Below, in pieces: positions 46,916 to 57,300 of a stretch of DNA of 64,000 nucleotides. Every line of letters starts with the position of its first letter. Within the stretch, counting starts at the first letter, position 1. The stretch is from positions 28,475,355-28,539,354 of the forward strand of contig NC_080715.1 of NCBI RefSeq assembly GCF_019097595.1, written 5' to 3'. The stretch is from Hemibagrus wyckioides. Its lineage: Eukaryota; Chordata; Actinopteri; Siluriformes; Bagridae. The position numbers were made by a program, and so were the translations under genes. Under the pieces are notes generated by a model that was not told the origin of the DNA, did not search any database, and saw only the letters and a program-made list of their open reading frames with translations.

Positions 46916-47929
46916 GCAACAACAAAAAAACAGCTCAGTCACACAGACACACACATGCACACATGCTGGGGTGAACCTGAAACGATTGCCTCGGCTGAGC
47001 TGGTAATGGAGCAGACATAACAAAGAGCTGGCTAGTCCCCTGAGACATCATATTAGATCAGTCACACAGCAAGCCTTACACACACACATACACACAGGCT
47101 GGCCCCAGGTGCACACAGAGCCAAACATTTGCCAGCTAGTGACACACGCCAGGTGAAAGATGTCATGGGGGATGACGGCGACCTCGTGGAGCATGGCTAA
47201 AGATCCAGACATCTTACCTGCACAAGCAGAACAGTGGGAGTGGGAACAATTATGTAACTGATTACACACATTAAACACAAATCACCATCATGTTCATATG
47301 AGAAAATACTAATTAATACGACTATTAGATATGAATCAGTGTTATTACACATTGCAAACAGTTGAGATTGGGGTGGAATTAGTTCCAAATAGCCCAAATA
47401 GCAATAACTTAATTATATCCACCCAGGAGCAGCTATCCATAGCATAATTAATTGTGTAATTTGCAGTTACTAATTAGGAGTCTGCTATTTATAGAGGCAG
47501 CCATACCTGTTTCAGCACAGGGGGAAAAATAGATGATCCGGCTCATTTGGGAAGATGTCATAATTATTCTGCAGTGTAATGTAATCTGTGTGTTCATATG
47601 TAGCTTTTTACTGCTGAAAAGTGAAAATATAACATGTTATAAGATATTAGGTTTCAGGATTAACAAATAATCAAAAAACAACCACAAACCTTGAAAAGAA
47701 ATAAATTAATAAGTAAATAAATGAAAATGGATGAATTATCACCATTAACAGGTCTTAGGTGAAAATATATATTTTCATTAGAAAAGCATTTAATTTATTT
47801 GTGATCTGTTAAATAGGTGGACAAATTGACCATTACTGTTTTCTCACATTAATATGGAGATTGTCCTCCCCTTTGCTGTTCTTATCTTCTGAGAAGGTCG
47901 CTAGATGATTATTGTGATCATTAATTTAC
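46916..47929. other. Unique noncoding sequence
   Basis: Short CA-rich patches lie at 46938-46962 and 47078-47098. No gene recognised. Confidence 0.5.
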
Positions 47930-48300
47930 AAGAGCGTTAGTGAGAGCAGACACTGATGAGGCCTGGGGTTCAGTCAGTGCTCTAGTTCATCCCTAAAGTG
48001 TTCAGAGGGTTGAGTCAGAGTTGAATCAGGGTTCTATGCAGGACACTCCAGTTCTTCTACTCCATCCATCACACACCATGTGTTCATAGAGCTCTGTGCT
48101 TTGTGCACAGCTGCATTGGCATGCTAGAACAAGGTTTGAGCTTCTTATTTCCAGTGAAGGGAAAATGTAAAACGTAAAGCTCCAGCATACAAAGACATTC
48201 TATACAATTGTGTCTTTCCAAATGTGTGGCAGTAGTTTGAGAAAGGAACACATATGGGTGTGAGAGCCAGGTGTTCATATACTTTTGAATGTATCTTCAT
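47930..48300. mobile_element. Decayed non-autonomous Tc1-like remnant
   Basis: The series gcctggggttcagtcagtgc, ttcatccctaaagtgttcag, gcacagctgcattggcatgc, ttccagtgaagggaaaatgt and catacaaagacattctatac parallels the antisense of the Tc1 transposase C-terminal half (compare 15790-16090, which has ttcatcccaaaggtgttcta and the same order). It ends ccaggtgttcatatactttt, resembling a degraded terminal repeat. It belongs to a different family from copies A-C. No frame survives. Confidence 0.65.
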
Positions 48301-48487
48301 GTACATAAAGATACATAGAGTTAAACCAAAATGATTGAAGGTCTTTCATGTAACCAGTCCAGTTAAATCTTTCAGAAAGTATAGACAATTTTGAAAAAAT
48401 GGTGCATTTTTTCATCGTCATGCTGTGTTAAATATTCTGAATAGATGTGAACTTAGTAAAGCTGTACATTAATAAATCTTAAGATTA

Positions 48488-48662
48488 ACATTTACAGCAT
48501 TTGGCAGACACCCTTAACCAGAGCGACGTAAAAAGACGATTTTACAGCTGAGGGTTACAGGCCTTGCTCAGGGGCCCAGCAGTGGCAGCTTGATGGACCT
48601 GGGATTCAAACTCACAACCTTCCCATCAGTAGTCCATCATAACCACTAAGCTACCACAACCT
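48488..48662 (-). mobile_element. tRNA-derived SINE, family B, full length
   Basis: On the minus strand: head gtggtagcttagtggttatg, B-box-like gagtttgaatccc, body gctgccactgctgggcccct, and the L2-type tail ctggttaagggtgtctgcca then aatgctgtaaatgt. It is collinear with 19511-19695. Confidence 0.85.
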
Positions 48663-48725
48663 CTTAACTTATAGTAATGTTACTAAAATGATAACACATA
48701 TATAAATAAAAATAGTAAACAGTGC

Positions 48726-49758
48726 CAATTCAAGATTCAAAATTCAAGAAGCTTTATTGTCATTTCAACCACATATAGCTGACGCAGTACATAGTGAAAT
48801 GAGACAACGTTTCTCCAGGACCTGGTGCTACATAACATACAACATAAAGATTAAGCACAAGAACAACACAAAGCCAGGACCGAAAGTTCGTCCAAGCCAC
48901 ATAAAGTGTAAAATGTGCAGCTAGGTGCAAACAAAGCAACGACAAGACAGTGCAAAAATAATAAATACAAAAAAGACAACACAAAAACACAGGACACATA
49001 GCAACAGAAAAAGAGCGTGCAATGAAATGTAATAAAATGAGATGATGATGAACTTTGGGGCTTGACAACATGTATTGTGCAAAAATACAATATAGCAGCA
49101 GCTGAGTTAGTGCAAAATAGAAATAAACATAAATATAAATATAGCAGCAGATGAAAAACACAGGGCTTGTGGTAATGCAATAAGTATCGAACAATATAAG
49201 TTATGTGTGTGTGTGTGTGTGTGCGTCCACACAGGTGAGCGAGAGAGAGAGTGTGTGGGTGTGCGTATGTGTGTGTGAGAGACGGAGAGTTATGTACAGT
49301 TCAGTCCTGAGTGTGTGTGTGTGTGTGTGTGAGACAGAGTTTTGTACAGTTCAGTCCCGGGTGTTGAGGAGCCTGATGGCTTGAGGAAAGAAACTGTTAC
49401 ACAGTGTGGTTGTGAGGGCCCAAATGCTCCGGTACCTCGTTCCAGATGGCAGGAGGGTGAAGAGTGTGTGTGAGGGGTGTGTGGGGTCAGCCACAATGCT
49501 GTTACCTTTGCGGATGCAGCGTGTAGTGTAAATGTCCTTGAGAGAGACTCCGATGATCTTCTCAGCTGTCCTCACTATCCGCTGCAGGGTCCTGCGATCT
49601 GAGACGGTGCAATTCCCAAACCAGGCAGTGATGCAGCTGCTCAGGACGCTCTCGATGGTCCCTCTGTAGAACACAGTCAGGATCAAAACATGATCAATAA
49701 TCAGCTGTAATGAGGATTCTGGGAGTTGGTCTCTGGTATGGACGTGTTTGTAGGCCAT
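48726..49758 (-). mobile_element. Jockey-superfamily LINE, 3' fragment with RT C-terminus
   Basis: The minus-strand frame 49351-49758 reads VFYRGTIESVLSSCITAWFG, then NCTVSDRRTLQRIVRTAEKI and DPTHPSHTLFTLLPSGTRYR, ending FFPQAIRLLNTRD. This is the C-terminal part of a reverse-transcriptase ORF common among fish non-LTR elements. A 3' untranslated region of about 630 bp with (TG)n/(GA)n tracts (49201-49336) extends to the tail aagctttattgtcatttcaa near 48750. The catalytic RT core and endonuclease are missing. The 3' region has a second, split copy at 13486-13672 and 16869-17030. Confidence 0.82.
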
Positions 49759-49944
49759 GGTGCTTGATGGGAAATGGATTTCATGGATCTGGCATACTTG
49801 ACGAATATTAATAATAGATTAAGCTAGATAAATAAGTGAATAATAACTACAAACATTCCTAATATTACTGAACTAAAGTTGCCAGTTAGCAACCATGAAC
49901 GTTACTGCTGATTTGGTTTATTAATTAAAAACACCAATTAATTC
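49759..49944. other. Spacer between two divergent LINE fragments
   Basis: Nothing recognised. Confidence 0.4.
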
Positions 49945-50590
49945 AGGGATTAGTTGCCATATAAGAAAGGTCAGAGTCGCCAGTACTTCCTCAAGAGACT
50001 CAGGTCCTTTAATGTCTGCAGAACCATGCTGCAGATGTTCTACCACTCAGTAATCAGTGTCATCTTCTACACTGTAGTGTGCTGGGGTAACAGGGTGAAA
50101 GACACCAACAGACTCATCAAGCTTATATTAGGAATGCAGGTTGTGTCACGGCAGTGGAGCTGGAGACTCTGGTTGAGGTGTCTGAGAGGAGAATGCTGAA
50201 GAAAGTTCTCAGTATCCTTGACAATGCGTTACACCCCCTGCATGTGAAACCAGAGTCATACAGGAGTACGTTAAGCTGTAGACTGAGATCACTGAGGACA
50301 AACACAGAACGCAACAGGAGGTCTTTCCAAGCAGTAACCATCAAACTTTATAACTCCTCCCCTTTCAGTAGGGAGAAGAGCTGACCAAATGAACAATGAT
50401 AGCATCAAAATTTCACAATAATTACATTGTACGTTAATATAATACCATGTGCAAAACAATACTAGGTGCAATATGTTCTTAGCTCCCTTAGCTTTTTGTA
50501 CTTTTGAATACTTTTTGTATATAGAGAGCTTTTCATTTATTTTTAATTTATATTTTTGAATACATTTTGTACTTTTGAATCCATTCAGAT
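49945..50590 (+). mobile_element. LINE 3' fragment, plus strand
   Basis: The frame 49954-50199 reads GQSRQYFLKRLRSFNVCRTM then LQMFYHSVISVIFYTVVCWG. After a frameshift near 50145 the frame continues from 50154 with VEVSERRMLKKVLSILDNAL, HPLH and NTERNRRSFQAVTIKLYNSS. This is the C-terminal region of a second non-LTR family, distinct from but related to the minus-strand one next door. An AT-rich 3' region with three cttttgaat phrases follows to about 50590. It is inactive. Confidence 0.8.
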
Positions 50591-51491
50591 CTTATCTCTT
50601 TAACCGGTATATTAATGCAGACCCTTATGGTTTGTTCATGATATCTACTAGATTAAATACTGCCTGTTAAAGGAAAGTTGGTGTAAATTGTTACTCTCTA
50701 TATAATTCAAAACGGAGCAGAAATATTGCTACAGTTCCTCTTTAAGTTCTAGCACAATTACAGTAAGAATCTGCCATTTGTGGTCTTCGTCAGGCCAAGC
50801 TTCCCTTTCTTAAAGTGTTGACTTTCTTCAAAACCATTTTAGAAACACGCAACACTCCTCGCATGGCAGTGCTGCATGTTACCGTGTAGTAACACAACAG
50901 AACCACCATTAATACGTTGTGGGCATACATACGTGTTGAGCAGGTGAAGACGTGACGTCTTTTCCAGATATCATTTACATGCCTTTCTTCTCAATATTCA
51001 TTAAAACATTCACAGAGTTCGACATCAGAGATTCTGACTTTTGCACTTCTCATGTTTAAAAGTTAAAAGAAATGAAGCAGGCCCATATATTAAGTATTTA
51101 AAGAAGGAAATATTGATGGCTGTACTTGAATATATATAGGATACCACATTAATATTGCATTACAAGGAATAACAGCACCTTAAGTATGATGTTCTTACAG
51201 GAGAGGTGGCAGGATCGGGATTAAATGATTTATGAGTCCTGGAGGGATTATGTTTGATACTTAAAAGGACTAACGGCAAGTGAAATGGTTTGAAAGTGAG
51301 AGGAGGTGTCTGTGTCTTGTGCACAATTGAAAGAACTTCTAAAAAACAAATACCTTTATTCACAATAGAGCAAAAAGCTTGAATTCTTAACAATGAGGAC
51401 AGGAAGTAGAGGTGAAAATTAAAACAAAAAAAGAGGTACATGCTCCAAAGACATTCAAGGGAGAATTTGAATGTATATATGGGTGTATAGA

Positions 51492-51493
<2 letters not shown>
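50591..51493. other. Unique noncoding sequence
   Basis: No gene or repeat family recognised. Confidence 0.5.

Positions 51494-51529
<36 letters not shown>
51494..51529. repeat. (GA)n microsatellite
   Basis: About 17 GA units. Confidence 0.95.
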
Positions 51530-51535
<6 letters not shown>

Positions 51536-51628
51536 GAACATAAAAAGTTTGAAATTTCACCCTGTAAAGCATATTTGTTGTACAATATCTGGATAAGGAT
51601 TCAATGGCAGGATTTTTCCAGAACAATT

Positions 51629-51632
<4 letters not shown>

Positions 51633-51710
<78 letters not shown>

Positions 51711-51745
51711 AGAGAGAGGAGAGAGAGAGACAGAGAGAGAGAGCT
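51633..51745. repeat. (TA)n(GA)n microsatellite
   Basis: About 36 TA units to 51707 followed by GA-rich sequence to about 51743. Confidence 0.95.
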
Positions 51746-52448
51746 AGATAGAATTTTTTTCATTTCATTCCTCAGATACTTTAAACCACTGACTATCCAT
51801 CGTAATAATATTCTGACTCTTAATCACTGTTCAAATTATCTCTGCTTTGCATTAAACATGTCCTCCTGATTCTCAGACACTTTGTTCTGATGTCAGAAGA
51901 GTTGAGGGGTTGAATTGAGGTGTTTTACAGTAACGTACAAAGGGTTGATAAATAACGTTCTTTAGATCTAGGACGTGTTTGAATGAAAGATTTGTGAAAG
52001 TTTGAGGGATGGAAAGTCATCAGAAAGGTGGAGGCTTAAATCGAATATTCGACTACTGATCCTTAACTAAGCTGGGCGTGATTGTGAATATGATGCTGCA
52101 GGTTCTTTTGGTTCTATGTTCTCACAGAAACCTTCCTAGTGTTAAATTTACATCTGTAATGTTCATTAAAGTTCAGATGACTCCATGAACACTGGAGGAG
52201 TTACACAACTCTGCAGTATATTTGAATATACTGCATTATTAGATAACATTTAACTTTAGCATCATTGTACACAGTACATGTACGAAGAGTACATGATCCA
52301 AATGCAAGATAAAAAAAAATGATGGAAAAAATTAAAAATAAAATAAATAAATGAATGTAATGTAATGAAGTATTTTCCATCTTCTTTTTTAAAAATATTT
52401 GCAGTCTAGTCATTTTTCTAGTAATAATGTCAGGAATTTATATATATA
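51746..52448. other. Unique AT-rich noncoding sequence
   Basis: No gene or repeat family recognised. Confidence 0.45.
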
Positions 52449-53658
52449 TACACTATATTGCCAAAAGTATTCGCTCACCCATCCAAATAATCAGAATCAG
52501 GTGTTCCAATCACTTCCATGGCCACAGGTGTATAAAATCAAGCACCTAGGCATGCAGACTGTTTTTACAAACATTTGTGAAAGAATGGGTCGCTCTCAGG
52601 AGCTCAGTGAATTCCAGCGTGGAACTGTGATAGGATGCCACCTGTGCAACAAATCCAGTCGTGAAATTTCCTCACTCCTAAATATTCCACAGTCAACTGT
52701 CAGCTGTATTATAAGAACGTGGAAGTGTTTGGGAACGACAGCAACTCAGCCACGAAGTTGCTGAGGCGCATAGTGCAAAGAGGTCGCCAACTTTCTGCTG
52801 AGTCAATCGCTACAGACCTCCAAACTTCATGTGGCCTTCAGATTAGCTCAAGAACAGTGCGCAGAGAGCTTCATGGAATGGGTTTCCATAGCCGAGCAGC
52901 TGCATCCAAGCCATACATCACCAAGTGCAATGCAAAGCGTCGGATGCAGTGGTGTAAAGCACGCCGCCACTGGACTCTAGAGCAGTGGAGACGCGTTCTC
53001 TGGAGTGACGAATCGCGCTTCTCCATCTGGCAATCTGATGGACGAGTCTGGGTTTGGCGGTTGCCAGGAGAACGGTACTTGTCTGACTGCATTGTGCCAA
53101 GTGTAAAGTTTGGTGGAGGGGGGATTATGGTGTGGGGTTGTTTTTCAGGAGCTGGGCTTGGCCCCTTAGTTCCAGTGAAAGGAACTCTGAATGCTTCAGC
53201 ATACCAAGACATTTTGGACAACTCCATGTTCCCAACTTTGTGGGAACAGTTTGGAGCTGGCCCCTTCCTCTTCCAACATGACTGTGCACCAGTGCACAAA
53301 GCAAGGTCCATAAAGACATGGATGACAGAGTCTGGTGTGGATGAACTTGACTGGCCTGCACAGAGTCCTGACCTCAACCCGATAGAAGACCTTTGGGATG
53401 AATTAGAGCGGAGACTGAGAGCCAGGCCTTCTCGTCCAACATCAGTGTGTGACCTCACAAATGCGCTTCTGGAAGAATGGTCAAAAATTCCCATAAACAC
53501 ACTCCTAAACCTTGTGGACAGCCTTCCCAGAAGAGTTGAAGCTGTTATAGCTGCAAAGGGTGGACCGACATCATATTGAACCCTATGGATTAGGAATGGG
53601 ATGTCACTTAAGTTCATATGCAAGTCAAGGCAGGTGAGCGAATACTTTTGGCAATATA

Positions 53659-53663
<5 letters not shown>
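52449..53663 (+). mobile_element. Tc1-like DD34E transposon, copy C (defective)
   Basis: Terminal repeats begin cactatattgccaaaagtat at 52451 and end at 53661, flanked by TA. It is 1211 bp, 37 bp shorter than copy B, and lies in the opposite orientation to copies A and B. Its right TA opens directly into a long (TA)n tract. Confidence 0.95.
52552..53579 (+). pseudogene. Tc1 transposase with 37-bp frameshifting deletion
   Basis: The frame starts at 52552 ([16 protein letters not shown]) and runs through the first helix-turn-helix to [11 protein letters not shown]. There 37 bp are missing compared with copy B, removing the GRPRK linker and the start of the second DNA-binding region, and the frame shifts. 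The downstream frame to 53579 holds all three catalytic residues: [17 protein letters not shown] and [11 protein letters not shown]. The His after the Glu is replaced by Asp here. The MGRS Met, lost in copy B, is present. No functional DNA-binding domain can be made. Confidence 0.93.

Positions 53664-53729
<66 letters not shown>
53662..53729. repeat. (TA)n microsatellite bridging two Tc1 ends
   Basis: About 34 TA units, bounded on the left by the end of copy C and on the right by the terminal repeat of another Tc1 family. Confidence 0.95.
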
Positions 53730-53731
<2 letters not shown>

Positions 53732-53955
53732 GATCAGCCATAACGTTATGGCCACTGACAGGTGAAGTGAATAACATTATCTACTCATCACTGCAAGTGA
53801 ACATTTTGTCCTCAAAGTTGATGTGTTAGAAGCAGGAAAAATGGGCAAGCTTAAGATTTGAGCGAGTTTGACGAAGTGCCAAATTGTGATGACTAGACGA
53901 CTGGATCAGAGCATCTCCAAAACTACAGCTCTTGTGGGGCATTCCCATCAGTATA
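53728..53955 (+). mobile_element. 5' fragment of the DD36E-type Tc1 family
   Basis: The terminal repeat ccgatcagccataacgttat at 53730 follows TA. The fragment continues aagttgatgtgttagaagca, atgggcaagcttaag (start region, with the ATG absent from the 46-kb copy) and agagcatctccaaaactaca before breaking off near 53950. The order matches the complement of 46800-46900. The catalytic part and right repeat are absent. Confidence 0.85.
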
Positions 53956-53959
53956 TACA

Positions 53960-54325
53960 GAAATTGTATTATAAGATTGTATTATTAGTTATATGTTGTG
54001 CATACAGCATATTAAAAAAGTAAGCAAATAAACAAATATTACAGGGTGATCAGCTGTTCAATGTAAAAACTGTTCCTCAGTCTGTCTGTGAGGGCATTAT
54101 GGCACAAGTAGTGCGGTAAATAGTTCATGTTTAGGGTGAGAGGTATCTTTGATGATGACTTTTGCTCTCTGCAGACAGCATCTCTGGTAAATGCTGTTGA
54201 TGGTGGGTAACTGGGTACCAATGATTTGTTGGGCGGTTTTCACCACCTGCTGAAGGGATTCATGGTCTGTTGCAGTGCAGTTGCCGTACCAGACTGAGAT
54301 GCAGTTTGTTATGGAACTCTATCAC
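53960..54325 (-). mobile_element. LINE 3' fragment, minus strand
   Basis: On the minus strand, one frame reads CISVWYGNCTATDHESLQQV, then VKTAQQIIGTQLPTINSIYQ and DTSHPKHELFTAL before a stop. It is homologous to the RT C-terminus at 49351-49758 (SCITAWFGNCTVSDRRTLQR), but is diverged enough to be another family. It includes the 3' region to about 53960. It is inactive. Confidence 0.72.
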
Positions 54326-57300
54326 ACTCTTAGGAAAAAAGATCTTTGTCTGATCCTGCTAAGGGAACTTTAGAAGGTTCAGTGTAAAACTTAACAATAT
54401 AGTATTTCCCTATCTGATCCGCATCTAAGCAGAAACCATTCAGGAAAATGAAAACATTTAATTGTTTCATGGTTTACTCATTAATAAAACAATGCCATTT
54501 CCGTGAGGTCTGAATGCAGGCAAAGTAAAAAGATAAAAAAAAAAAAAATCCACAATCAGTACTAAGAATTTGCTCTTGAATCTTAAAAAATAAAGATGAG
54601 GAAGCAGAAAACTGAACAATTCTTAGAATCATTAGACAAATATACACAGGAAGTATGGGGTGTAATGTTATGCATCTGTATTCGTTTAATGCTCCGAAGT
54701 GGGTGTGGGGGGGATAGATTATTTATGTTTTAATTAAATAAGAACTCTATCAAAATGCTTCCAGAAACACTGTAAACCATGGTGCTGAGGAAGAAAAAAA
54801 CACAGAGGGAGAAATGCCAGTGGTGTCAGAATTTTGTGCTAGGTCCTCAACCTCAGCTAGCTCATGCTTGAGATGTGTGAGACGTATTTTTTCTCCTGCT
54901 CATGCCCACATGGAAGTATAATCTTCCCACGGTCGATGCAAAGCTTTTGTCTGAATGGCAAGCTTTCCTAAAACAACAAGAAAATTTCAAGTTAATTAAC
55001 GTATCTGTATTCAAGATATGATGTGACACATGACAGGGAAAAAAAGTTCAGAAGGTAAATTTGTTGTCTTCAGCTTGTTGGTTAAATTAAACCTTCTTGC
55101 CATTGTGTCGTCCTCTGTTTTTTGTTGAGCTATGGGAAATGTGAGTGAGAGTGAAACTGAGACAACATCCTTAATTGGACTTTATAAGTCAGTCAAGATG
55201 GACTGGCATGAGATAAAGGTTGAAGCTTTAGATGAACCAGAAACACAGGCAGAACACAGCTCGGTTGTTATGGCTGCTGATGTGTATCCATGGAAAAGGC
55301 TTTGCTTAGTTGGATCAGCATTGCTGTAGTGCTAAGCTAACCACAGTGAGGGAAGCCTTGGACAACATACACAATGCTAACAAAAAAATGACTCAGCGAG
55401 GGCCTATGAATCAGATCCAGCTGAGGAGTTACTGCACGCCTGGGCTGCCAAACAATGCTGTCCAACTTGAGATACTTCACTCTGTGAACATGCCAAGTTT
55501 GGCTAAATTGCAGCATACTCGCATTGTGGTCTTAGGTTCCTCTGTTTTATAGGAAAGACTCCAATCCTGAGATGTTCTCATTGTTCGAATGAGAAAATGC
55601 TTTAATAACAAATTTGGGTGTATCACGGGAACTGTAACGCTATTTGCTCTGTAATGGATGGACGTGGCTCTCCTCCTATTGCCACATTAGCAAACCAAAA
55701 CCTGCAAAGTGTGTACTATTCTTCATCTTTACTGTTCACTTGGCTCTCAATAAATATCATTCGGTGCTGCCGAAAAATGTGAGCGAGTGTGTGCATGAAG
55801 AGGCTGTCACGGAAATCCCGTCTTGTGCTTGTTGAGAAATACAGAGCCAATGGTGAAGTTAGTAGCTCCAGAAAAGGCTGGAGTATAACCAGGAGCAGAT
55901 GGGGCCTAATCCTAAGGGTCTCACTCTGCTTCCGGAGCCACCCACGTCCACAGGTGCTCCCCCCCTCTTCGTTCCCCATTTCAAATCCTTTCCCAAACCC
56001 CCCATCTCCCATCCCATCCATTTCCTGCAAAGCAGGTGCAATGCTAATCCCTACTGCGGGTCAGCATGGCAGCGTGCCTCTAGCAAGACCTCCACCTGCT
56101 GCGGCTGTGCAAGAGCCACTTCCAAGAAGAAGTCTCTTAAGAAAAGCATCAGAGACAGTAGGAGACACGGAGAATTTTATGTCGTATATTCGAGCGGCGT
56201 GTTACACTGCCAAAAACCTGTTTCAATCAAATTAAAGAGCAATAATAAAAAGCCTAATTATTATCGTTTGACATATTGTGACATTACAAAGACTGTAGCT
56301 TGCCAATCAACCCCTCGTCTCCTTTCACTTCCCGATTGCTTCCTCCGTGATCACGTCTGGCTTGTCTGTCACTTCTGATTAGCGTCGAGATTTCTGAGAA
56401 ACGGAGGTAAAAAAGAAAAATACAGCACACGCCTCAAAGACAGCAATGTCAAAGAGCTGGACTCTGCACTCATGCAAAATTCCATTTAAAATTTGATTAC
56501 ACACATCCCTTTTTTGCACGCTGAGATAAAACAGCATTTATGTGTGGTGGCCCAGATTTCCATTTTGACTAGTAAAAAGAAGTTCTCTACTACGAGTATG
56601 GTTTTATTGCTGAAGATTGAGGGATAATAATGGGTGTTGGTAGACATAAATTAACGTAAGTCCATTTTGTTCTTGTTTGCGGTAAGTGGTGTGACCTTTG
56701 AGCGGAAAAATGTAAGTCGCCGCATTGACAACCCTGGCAGAAGACTACAAACTATTCTGCTTCTTTTTCTACTGTACAGTTGCCATAACTATTTCTCAAA
56801 CATCAGGTCTACATATCTCTCCTTGTATTTGGCCCCTTAAAAGCTCTCTAAATCTCTTTTGCAATCAGTGCACTTTCTTCACCCCTGTCCTCAAATGAGG
56901 TAAAAGGAGAAATAGGCAGAGGTGAAACTGCCATTTTGTGTGTTTCGGTGTTGTGTAACCTAATAGACAGCATTCCAGTTAAGGTTAAGCTTTTGCAAAA
57001 AAAACGAACCCCCAAATGCATTATCAGCATGATTCACCACCCCAAGGTCCTAGTTTGGACAGTGCCAGGTAAATCACACTGCTGACGCTGTTGCGACAGG
57101 CGATTCTTGGCTCAACCTAAGTTCCCTCTCTCATAGTTTCATGAGGAAATTAAAAGGGAAGAGGTGACTCCAATCAGAGGTTGGATTATTTTCGAACGTC
57201 TGGTAAAGGATGTTGTGCAAAGGCATAGGTCAAAGAGGGAAATAAAAAAGTAGTGCATGCTCATGGAACATTTCAACAGAGGGGCAGATGTATTTATTTA

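Noticed and set aside
55132..55329. MGN-starting frame (MGNVSESETETT), considered as a myristoylated gag-like or host protein
   Set aside because: Only 65 codons, no further domain, no splice or retroelement context; a Met-Gly start is common by chance.
55789..56378. Overlapping proline-rich frames on both strands
   Set aside because: Several frames are open at once in a C-rich patch with no recognisable domain.
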